Assembly (NCBI GenBank): GCA_003524365.1
Contig: DQHS01000277.1
Coordinates: forward strand, 1-13,684
Direction of reading: 5' to 3'
Length of the DNA: 13,684 nucleotides
Source of the DNA: Cellvibrio sp.
Lineage (GTDB): Bacteria; Pseudomonadota; Gammaproteobacteria; Pseudomonadales; Cellvibrionaceae
Position 1 is the first letter of the stretch, and the number at the start of each line of letters is the position of its first letter. The translations under genes were made by a program, and so were the position numbers. Under the pieces are notes generated by a model that ran no database searches, was not told where the DNA came from, and worked only from the letters and a program-made list of their open reading frames with translations. Of this stretch, positions 8,142-13,684 are shown piece by piece.

Positions 8142-8951
8142 ATGCCGTTAAGATTATCTATTGTAACTGTCGCTTTATTATTACTCTCCTCGTTAGCGTT
8201 TTCTCAAACTGCTGTATCCAGCAAGCCAGCTCATGCTGGCAATGCAAAGAAAGTTCTTATTATTGCTTCAAACGTGGCGGATATGGGAGATCCGGAGAAG
8301 CACGATGCCAGAAACGATCTTTGGGAGTACGCACCGCCATACCACGTATTTGTTTCGTACGGTTACGAGGTGGACTTTGCTTCTCCGCTGGGTGGTGCCG
8401 TACCGTTTATGAGGGACCCGTTGGGGATTAGCAGCTATACCATCAAATATGAAGGTTTCTTGAGTAAAGCCAACAACTCCTTAGCGCCTAAGAAGGTGAA
8501 TCCAGGTGAGTACGTTGCCGTGTTTATCGGCGGTGGTTACGGGAATCTCTTTGATGTGGCTTCTAATAAAGACTTGCTCGCCATCATCGTGAAAATCTAC
8601 GAGAATGGCGGAGTCATTGGAAGCTCTGGCCATGGTGCTGGTGCCTTTGCGAACGCAACGCTTTCCAATGGTCAGCCCCTTGTAAAGGGTAGGCGCATCG
8701 CAGGTTTCCCCAACTCCACAGAAAAAGAAAAGGACTGGGCAAAACAAGGTAGCCTACTGCCTTTTCTAGTAGAAGATAGACTTAAAGAAAAAGGGGCGAT
8801 CATAGTGAACAAAGACAATATTCCAGACAAGCATGATGTCATTATTGACAATCGTATTGTCTCGACGATGTTCTTGCCGTCTGCTGCGTTGGTAGCGAAA
8901 GAAATACTTATCTTGCTCGATAAAAACGGAAAACCTGAAAAATCCAAATAA
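8142..8951 (+). CDS. Exported DJ-1/PfpI (Hsp31-like) family protein lacking the nucleophilic cysteine
   Basis: This 269-residue protein begins with a hydrophobic signal peptide (about 1-21, cleavage likely after AFSQ or nearby), so it should act in the periplasm or outside. The rest is a DJ-1/PfpI, class I glutamine-amidotransferase-like fold. It shows EYAPPYHVF (family Glu at 62), GYEVDFASPLGG (75-85), FIGGGYGNLFD and IYENGGVIGSSGHGAGA, followed by VKGRRIAGFPN and MFLPSA near the end. In Hsp31/PfpI proteins the nucleophile elbow reads Ala-Val-Cys-His-Gly; here glycine (codon GGC, 8628-8630) occupies the cysteine position, while H164 and E62 remain. A classic protease, chaperone or deglycase chemistry through that Cys is therefore unlikely. 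It starts 90 bases after the kinase stop with a GGAAAG site upstream; co-transcription is possible but unproven. Confidence 0.85.
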   Translation: MPLRLSIVTVALLLLSSLAFSQTAVSSKPAHAGNAKKVLIIASNVADMGDPEKHDARNDLWEYAPPYHVFVSYGYEVDFASPLGGAVPFMRDPLGISSYTIKYEGFLSKANNSLAPKKVNPGEYVAVFIGGGYGNLFDVASNKDLLAIIVKIYENGGVIGSSGHGAGAFANATLSNGQPLVKGRRIAGFPNSTEKEKDWAKQGSLLPFLVEDRLKEKGAIIVNKDNIPDKHDVIIDNRIVSTMFLPSAALVAKEILILLDKNGKPEKSK

Positions 8952-9150
8952 GCCGCGGCAAAAAGCTTAACAAGCAGCGTCTGAGTTTAGCCTTATTTGG
9001 GGCAACTCGTTTTGTTTTGTACCTGCTGAGAGTTCGCAAAGTCCTGTATTGGCTGATTTGCGAAGTTCCGGCGCTTGGTTCAATGCGGCGGTTTTTAATT
9101 AAATATGAACTTTTATTGAGCGATAGCCAATAATTACTTATCGATATTCT
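8952..9150. other. Intergenic region between the DJ-1-like and hydrolase genes
   Basis: This is 199 bases without a convincing gene. It holds one spaced inverted repeat (9033-9064, listed separately) and an AT-rich stretch (about 9095-9150) that probably contains the promoter of the hydrolase gene, although no clear -35/-10 pair stands out. A GCTTAAC element near the start recalls an integron attC half-site, but no matching second half was found. Confidence 0.5.
9033..9064. repeat. Inverted repeat TTCGCAAA-N16-TTTGCGAA
   Basis: Two perfect 8-base arms, TTCGCAAA (9033-9040) and TTTGCGAA (9057-9064), are separated by 16 bases. There is no T-run after it, so it is a poor terminator. It could be an operator or an mRNA stem 5' of the hydrolase gene, or the debris of an insertion. 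Its function is unknown. Confidence 0.45.
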
Positions 9151-9858
9151 ATGCGTAAGATAATATTTTGTTTTTTAATCATGTCTAATTCGCATATTCA
9201 CGCAAGTGAATGTGTAATCTTGCTTCATGGGCTAGCACGTAGCAGTGATTCAATGAAGGAAATGGAAAGCTCCTTATCCAGCGAAGGATATTCTGTAGTA
9301 AATCATGATTACGCCTCCAGAAAAAATAGTATTCAGGTTCTCGCTGCGGAGGAGATTCCAGCTGCCTTGAGTAAATGCAAGCCTGATGAAAAAATTAATT
9401 TCATTACTCATTCATTAGGTGGAATAGTCTTGAGGCAATATTTAAGCACCAATTCTATTCAAAATCTTGGAAGAACTGTGATGCTTGGCCCTCCAAATAA
9501 AGGAAGCCAAGCGACAGATAAACTGAAGAACGTTCCTGGTTACAAATTAATAAATGGGCCAGCAGGAATGCAACTGGGAACCGATGTAGAATCAGTACCC
9601 TTTAATTTGGGGCGAGCTGAATTTGAGGTAGGTATAATTGCCGGAACAAGAAGCATTAACTTAATTCTATCTACTATGCTGCCTAATCCTGACGATGGAA
9701 AAGTTTCCGTTGAAAATACCAAGCTTGAAGGTATGGCCGATCACATCACGATTCCGGTAAGTCACCCGTTTATTATGAAGGACGTGAAAGCTATTAATCA
9801 GGCAATATTCTTTTTGAAAAATGGAAGGTTCAATAAGAGTACTGAACAAAGCTCATAA
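9151..9858 (+). CDS. Secreted alpha/beta hydrolase (lipase/esterase-like)
   Basis: This 235-residue protein has a short N-terminal signal peptide (KIIFCFLI core, cleavage likely near IHA-SE, residues 18-20). The mature part starts at once with the first beta-strand and oxyanion motif VILLHGLARSSDS (22-34). The nucleophile elbow is THSLGG with Ser88. An acid in NPDDGKVSVENT (D181 or D182) and a histidine in VSHPFIM (H205) complete a plausible triad. The order Ser-Asp-His and the DDGKVSVxNTKL stretch resemble small bacterial lipase/acyltransferase-like hydrolases, sometimes described as PGAP1- or palmitoyl-thioesterase-like. The substrate cannot be told. The gene is visibly richer in AT codons than its neighbours and is flanked by non-coding DNA, hinting at later acquisition. 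The start was chosen because it gives the signal peptide; no strong ribosome site is seen. Confidence 0.85.
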   Translation: MRKIIFCFLIMSNSHIHASECVILLHGLARSSDSMKEMESSLSSEGYSVVNHDYASRKNSIQVLAAEEIPAALSKCKPDEKINFITHSLGGIVLRQYLSTNSIQNLGRTVMLGPPNKGSQATDKLKNVPGYKLINGPAGMQLGTDVESVPFNLGRAEFEVGIIAGTRSINLILSTMLPNPDDGKVSVENTKLEGMADHITIPVSHPFIMKDVKAINQAIFFLKNGRFNKSTEQSS

Positions 9859-9903
9859 TAGGCGACTCAAGCCAGCCCGGGCAGTTATATTTGTTGTAAA
9901 CAT

Positions 9904-11148
9904 TTAATCCCGTTTCATCGCAGGCAATAAAATGGTGATGATTCCCAGCAATGGTAAAAACGCGCAGTAATTAAACATATTTTCAATCGATGTCGCATCA
10001 GCTAATGCGCCCAAACCCGCCGCTGCAATTCCGCTAATCCCAAACATCAACCCAAAAAATACACCGGAGATCATGCCGATTTTACTGGGCACTAATTCCT
10101 GTGCAAGCACCACAATCGCTGAAAATGCCGATGATAAAATCAGGCCGATAAAGACCGACAGCGCCGCCGTCCAAAACAAATTGCAGTAGGGAAATAGCAA
10201 TGTGAAAGGTGCGGCGCCGAGAATGGAAATCCAGATTACTGCTTTGCGCCCCACCTTATCGCCAATTGGCCCACCCGCAAATGTCCCTACTGCAACGGCA
10301 GCTAAAAACAAAAATAAAAACAATTGCGCATTGGCGACTGAGGTTGAAAATTTTTCAATCAAGTAAAAGGTGTAGTAGTTAGTAAAGGCTGCCATGTAAA
10401 TGTATTTGGAAAATACTAGCAGCGCCAATACGGTGAGTGCCCCGATAATTTGCTTACGGGTTAAGTGCGCAAAGTGCGGATGTTTTTTTACATTTTTAAG
10501 TGATGCGCGCGAACGAATTGTCCAGCGGCTTACGCCAAACAATACAGAAATACCGAGAATCGCAAACAGTGTGAACCAGCCAATCGCCCCTTGCCCTTGT
10601 GGAATAATAATCGCAGCGGCTAACAGTGGGCCGAATGCAGATCCCGCATTGCCACCGACTTGAAAAAAGGACTGCGCAAAACCAAAGCGCCCGCCCGATG
10701 CCATGCGCGCAACGCGGGATGCTTCCGGGTGGAAGGTTGATGAACCCAAACCAATCATGGCCGATGCAATTAGCAGCCAGGTGAAACTATCGGCTAGCGC
10801 CAGCATCACCAAACCGCACAAGGTAAACAGCATTCCGGTTGGCAACAAATAGGGTTTAGGATTTTTATCGGTATACAGCCCAATCGCCGGTTGCAAGAGC
10901 GACGCGGTCATTTGAAAGGCGAGGGTGATCATACCTATCTGGGTGAAACTCAACTCGTAGTTGGTTTTCAGCATCGGGTAGATTGAGGGCAAAATCGCCT
11001 GGATTAAATCATTAAGCAGATGCACAAAACTCACCGCGCCCACCACCGGTAAAATCGTTTTGGTCGCATCAAATTCGATGGTTGTGTGCGCTTGCGGAAT
11101 GTCGCCAACTACCGCGCCGGCCGGTGTAAGGGTTTCTATCTGACTCAT
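9904..11148 (-). CDS. fsr: MFS exporter, fosmidomycin-resistance (Fsr) type
   Basis: This is a twelve-helix major facilitator of about 414 residues that closely follows Escherichia coli Fsr by recall. Shared stretches include HLLNDLIQAILPSIYP, SFTQIGMITLAFQ, SSTFHPEASRVARMASGGR, FFQVGGNAGSAFGPLLAA, FSKYIYMA, NYYTFYLIEKF and GGPIGDKVGRK. The protein would sit in the inner membrane and export drugs by proton antiport; E. coli Fsr exports fosmidomycin. Whether this protein does so is inference. The start is set at the ATG at 11148, which matches E. coli Fsr length better and has a weak GTGG upstream; the ATG at 11181 would add 11 hydrophobic residues (MAAYSFFNVVF). It is transcribed leftward, convergent with the hydrolase gene; the 45 bases between them hold no clear terminator. 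Confidence 0.9.
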   Translation of the reverse strand: MSQIETLTPAGAVVGDIPQAHTTIEFDATKTILPVVGAVSFVHLLNDLIQAILPSIYPMLKTNYELSFTQIGMITLAFQMTASLLQPAIGLYTDKNPKPYLLPTGMLFTLCGLVMLALADSFTWLLIASAMIGLGSSTFHPEASRVARMASGGRFGFAQSFFQVGGNAGSAFGPLLAAAIIIPQGQGAIGWFTLFAILGISVLFGVSRWTIRSRASLKNVKKHPHFAHLTRKQIIGALTVLALLVFSKYIYMAAFTNYYTFYLIEKFSTSVANAQLFLFLFLAAVAVGTFAGGPIGDKVGRKAVIWISILGAAPFTLLFPYCNLFWTAALSVFIGLILSSAFSAIVVLAQELVPSKIGMISGVFFGLMFGISGIAAAGLGALADATSIENMFNYCAFLPLLGIITILLPAMKRD

Positions 11149-11208
11149 GAATACCACATTGAAAAAGGAATATGCGGCCATACATCGGGTAATGGCCAGG
11201 GGGAGCCA

Positions 11209-11214
11209 GTATAA
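11209..11214 (-). promoter_or_regulatory. Possible -10 element of the fsr promoter
   Basis: On the minus strand the bases read TATACT, five of six matching TATAAT. They lie 28 bases upstream of the ATG at 11181 and 61 upstream of the ATG at 11148, inside an AT-rich patch of the otherwise short gap. No good -35 box is found at 16-18 bases, so an activator may be needed, or the match is chance. Confidence 0.3.
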
Positions 11215-11295
11215 AATAAACTGTTGAGCATCATTGGCTGTTGTTGGTTAACGCGAGAGAATTAATGCGCGATAGAAATACAGCCGGGCGGGATT

Positions 11296-12069
11296 CTATC
11301 TTGTCAAAAAACAGTCTTCCGTTACGGATGCCAGCGATTGAAACGAAGGTCTTGCAAAGTAATAGCCCTGGAATAACTCAATGCCCATACCCTGCAGTAC
11401 GGCGAATTCTTCGTAGGTTTCTATGCCTTCTGCCACAACGGTCATTCCGAGTTCCGTACATACCTGTACTATGCCGCGCACAATAATTTGGCTTGAGCGG
11501 CGCTTATCAATGTCGCGTAGCAAGGCCATATCCAATTTCATGATATCGGTTTGAATTTCAGCGAGCAGATTCAGACCAGCATAACCCGCACCAAAATCAT
11601 CGATCGCTGTTTTAAAGCCGCGCTGGCGATAGTAGTCAACAATATCGCGCAGGTGTGCAAGGTCATCTACTTTTTCACTTTCAGTAATTTCAAAAATAAT
11701 TTGCTCGATGGGAAAGCCGTATTTTTCTGCGGCGGCCAGAGTGGTGCGTATACAGAGTTCAGGGCGGTAAACGGCGTTGGGCATAAAGTTAATACTGAGC
11801 AGCGATTGCATGCCCAATTCAGCGGCTAGCTTGATGGCGGTGGTGCGGCAGGCCTGATCAAAGCGGTAGCGATTGCCATCATTCACGTGCTCGAAGATTT
11901 TTCCCGCCCCTTCATTATTTAATCCACGCACGAGTGCTTCGTGCGCATAAATTGTACGTGTGCGCGCATTCACTATGGGTTGAAATGCCATGGTGAAGTC
12001 AAAGTCCAGGCCTTCGCCGTTGGTGCACTCTTCACAGCCCGTGGGGCGACATTGTTTTTGGTCTGTCAT
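11296..12069 (-). CDS. EAL-domain c-di-GMP phosphodiesterase
   Basis: This 257-residue, nearly single-domain protein should hydrolyse c-di-GMP. Numbered from the chosen start, the key residues are all present: EAL (44-46, in AHEALVRG), N94 (SINFMPN), E127 (FEITESE), D157/D158 (DDFGAGYAGLN), K178 (IMKLDM), E214 (VVAEGIET) and Q234 (FQGYYFARP). Just before the domain is a cysteine cluster, C7, C12 and C15 (CRPTGCEEC), which could bind metal or sense redox. The reading frame extends upstream to an ATG at 12198, but those 43 residues look unlike the family. The ATG at 12069 gives MTDQKQ, which fits this type of short EAL protein, so it is preferred. It lies 168 bases downstream of the AraC gene, so it may have its own promoter. 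No membrane helix is seen; cytoplasmic. Confidence 0.9.
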   Translation of the reverse strand: MTDQKQCRPTGCEECTNGEGLDFDFTMAFQPIVNARTRTIYAHEALVRGLNNEGAGKIFEHVNDGNRYRFDQACRTTAIKLAAELGMQSLLSINFMPNAVYRPELCIRTTLAAAEKYGFPIEQIIFEITESEKVDDLAHLRDIVDYYRQRGFKTAIDDFGAGYAGLNLLAEIQTDIMKLDMALLRDIDKRRSSQIIVRGIVQVCTELGMTVVAEGIETYEEFAVLQGMGIELFQGYYFARPSFQSLASVTEDCFLTR

Positions 12070-12237
12070 TGTAAGGATCTTTTTTGCAAGGATTTGTAAG
12101 TGGTGATGCGCTGGGCTATCTCGACCAGCAATCACATTAAGATTAGAGGGCATTTCAACTACTACTTGGATAATAGACCGAATAGTGGAATTTGCCATTT
12201 ATGGGGGGAGGTTTTGTCGTTGCGGAATAGGTGGGGG

Positions 12238-13296
12238 TTAGCGGTTGCCGGATAGGCCCCCCGTCCATTTTTTAAATGCCCGGCGCAAATTGGCGACATC
12301 GTAAAAATGTAATTTCCGCGCGACTTGCTCCTTACTCCAGCCCGCTTGATGCAGCCAATAGAGCGCGAGATCTTTGCGCACCAAGTCGTATTGTTCCTGA
12401 AAATGGCTGCGGTGTTTTTTCAGTTTGCGTTTGAGACTGGCGCTGCTCATGCCGAAGGCATCTGCGGTTTGTTCGAGGTTTGGATTGTGCTGGATATTAT
12501 GGTGCAGGTAGTGATATAGCTCGCTTAAAAATCCCCGTTGAAAAGGAAGCGATTGGTGGTGTGCATCGGTAGCTGGTAATGCATGGATTAATGTCCCTGC
12601 GCGACTATTTTTCCATGGGTTGTGTAAATAGTCGCGCGTAATCGCCATGGCATTTGCTTGACTGGAAAATTGCACTTTATTGTTTAGATGAACTTCATAT
12701 TGTTCAATGTAATGGGGTTTGCTGTGGGTAAAATAAAATTGCCAAGGTAAGTTTTCTCCGCTCTGCCAGCGTGATAGTGAACTGAAGGCGGTGGACATCA
12801 GTTCGAGTAAAAAGGGCATGGCGGTATCAGCTCCGCAGGCATCCTGCCAGTAAATTACCAATCGATCTTGTTCATAACACACACGCAGATTAAGCAGGGG
12901 CATAAGCTGTGACTGGTATTCAATTAAGGTATCAATTGCTGTCTGTAAGTTAGCGGCCTTAGTCAGCGCCGTGGTTACAGTGGTATCCGGCACAGAAAAA
13001 AATTGATGTCCCAATAAAAAGCTCAGCTCATTGCTGTGTACATGTTTTTGTATATTGTTGATTAGCTGGAAGCACTGTTGCGGCGATAGCTGAATATTTT
13101 TGCTAACAATGTCTTCGCGAAAAATTCCTGTATTGCGCAGTAATTTATACTCTTCAACGCCACGGCTGAGTGCCATATCAATAAGTGGGAGTGGCCACTC
13201 ATGGGCAGCGATAAACGGCGTATCAATTTCAAAGTAAGGCACTGGCTTATAATAAGCGCCTGTCTCTGTAATGGATTCGTTAGTTGTATTGGTCAT
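12238..13296 (-). CDS. AraC-family transcriptional regulator (OruR/ArgR-like architecture)
   Basis: This protein is about 352 residues from the ATG at 13296. The N-terminal two-thirds (about 25-210) match the arabinose-binding-like domain found in long AraC regulators: VDMALSRG-like LIDMALSRGV, LSPQQCFQLINNIQKH and LGHQFFSVPDTTVTTALTKAANLQTAID. The C-terminal part has two helix-turn-helices: NLEQTADAFGMSSASLKRKL and WSKEQVARKLHFYDVANLRRAF, ending in KKWTGGLSGNR. It probably binds a small ligand and switches a nearby gene; the target is unknown. A TTG at 13308 lies in frame and overlaps the GGDEF stop, but ATG 13296 is the normal choice. It is 8 bases downstream of the GGDEF gene stop, hence probably in one operon with it. 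Confidence 0.9.
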   Translation of the reverse strand: MTNTTNESITETGAYYKPVPYFEIDTPFIAAHEWPLPLIDMALSRGVEEYKLLRNTGIFREDIVSKNIQLSPQQCFQLINNIQKHVHSNELSFLLGHQFFSVPDTTVTTALTKAANLQTAIDTLIEYQSQLMPLLNLRVCYEQDRLVIYWQDACGADTAMPFLLELMSTAFSSLSRWQSGENLPWQFYFTHSKPHYIEQYEVHLNNKVQFSSQANAMAITRDYLHNPWKNSRAGTLIHALPATDAHHQSLPFQRGFLSELYHYLHHNIQHNPNLEQTADAFGMSSASLKRKLKKHRSHFQEQYDLVRKDLALYWLHQAGWSKEQVARKLHFYDVANLRRAFKKWTGGLSGNR

Positions 13297-13304
13297 GGTG
13301 TTTA

Positions 13305-13684
13305 TCAAGCTGCGCGGTGCAAACTAGTACGATGTTTTTCTTTGGCGTGCAGCAATGCCAGATTGGCGCGCTCGATTAGCGTTTCAACTGAGTCTTGTGC
13401 TGTAGGGGCGTTACCGGTTAATGCAATACCTATGCTCACCGAATGAAACAGACTTTCATCCTGGCTATGAGGTTTGTAAGCAAAGTGCTGCACCGCAGCG
13501 GAAATTTCACCGGCAATATTTTCTGCCAGTGCGCGTCCAGTGTTGGGTAATATCAGTGCAAAGCGATCACCAGCATAACGACACAACACATCCCCGCGAC
13601 GAATGTTTAATAAGATCAGCTCGCTCAGTGACTGCAATAAATGGTCGCCCTGTTGATGGCCATAGCGACGATTGATAGCACGAC
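13305..13684 (-). CDS. GGDEF-domain protein with degenerate active site, N-terminus outside the window
   Basis: The frame runs open to the right edge, so the gene is cut; about 125 residues are seen. The opening RAINRRYGHQQGDHLLQSL is the typical GGDEF region before the catalytic motif (the family reads ...YGHxxGDxxL). The signature that should be GGDEF reads AGDRF (bases 13560-13574): Ala for the first Gly, which some active enzymes tolerate, and Arg for the catalytic Glu, which is expected to stop diguanylate cyclase activity. Five residues before it, RRGD gives the RxxD inhibitory site for c-di-GMP with the standard spacing. The C-terminal end (ERANLALLHAKEKH) is of normal length. The likely role is a c-di-GMP sensor rather than an enzyme. 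An upstream sensory domain may be present beyond the edge. It ends 8 bases before the AraC gene. Confidence 0.87.
   Translation of the reverse strand, partial: RAINRRYGHQQGDHLLQSLSELILLNIRRGDVLCRYAGDRFALILPNTGRALAENIAGEISAAVQHFAYKPHSQDESLFHSVSIGIALTGNAPTAQDSVETLIERANLALLHAKEKHRTSLHRAA

Noticed and set aside
8129..8146. Second sigma-54 promoter in front of the DJ-1-like gene (TGGAAAG...GC).
   Set aside because: The GG and GC are 9 rather than 10 bases apart, and the element would overlap the start codon.
8090..8431. A 113-codon frame overlapping the start of the DJ-1-like gene.
   Set aside because: It overlaps a gene with a signal peptide and clear family motifs in another frame, has no recognisable domain and is cysteine-rich in a way typical of shadow frames.
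8966..9150. Possible integron attC site after the DJ-1-like gene, starting at GCTTAAC.
   Set aside because: The first half resembles an attC end (RYYYAAC), but no GTTRRRY partner or foldable stem is found in the following 180 bases, and no integrase is present.
9875..9882. GCCCGGGC palindrome between the convergent hydrolase and fsr genes as a terminator.
   Set aside because: There is no loop and no T-run on either strand, so it is only a short palindrome.
12070..12198. N-terminal extension of the EAL protein by 43 residues.
   Set aside because: The segment resembles no domain, and the ATG at 12069 fits the usual start of this EAL type.
13294..13308. TTG start for the AraC gene overlapping the GGDEF stop.
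   Set aside because: An ATG four codons later is the usual choice and the extra residues add no domain.

Overview
The window looks like chromosomal DNA of a gammaproteobacterium. The basis is LysR, AraC, NtrC-type and c-di-GMP signalling genes, a close relative of Escherichia coli Fsr, moderate GC and dense packing. A Cellvibrionaceae-like source is possible, but that is only an impression. There is no rRNA, tRNA, CRISPR array or recognisable transposase.

Left part (1-8051, plus strand). The 3' end of a LysR-type regulator gene is followed by a 196-base gap. This gap holds a near-consensus sigma-54 promoter (about 661-676) and, about 100-145 bases upstream of the predicted transcription start, repeated CGGACA elements that could be an enhancer. 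A tight six-gene run follows: a membrane-fusion adaptor (HlyD/MacA-like), a LolD/MacB-type ATPase, two different MacB/FtsX-type permeases, an NtrC-family sigma-54 activator and a histidine kinase lacking a periplasmic domain. The kinase starts at a TTG inside the activator gene. The simplest reading is an export system that carries its own regulators and is switched on by its own sigma-54 activator. No outer-membrane TolC-like partner is encoded here.

Middle part (8052-9903, plus strand). A DJ-1/PfpI-like protein carries a signal peptide, and glycine sits where the family's nucleophilic cysteine belongs. After a 199-base gap comes an AT-richer gene for a small secreted alpha/beta hydrolase with a serine nucleophile.

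Right part (9904-13684, minus strand). In transcription order from the right edge: a truncated GGDEF-domain gene whose signature reads AGDRF while its RxxD inhibitory site is intact, an AraC-family regulator, an intact EAL phosphodiesterase with an N-terminal cysteine cluster, and an Fsr-type MFS drug exporter. The first three suggest a small c-di-GMP module with a receptor-like GGDEF domain, a transcription factor and a working EAL domain.

Most worth a second look: the self-regulated sigma-54 exporter operon, the cysteine-less exported DJ-1-like protein, and the degenerate GGDEF with a preserved I-site.
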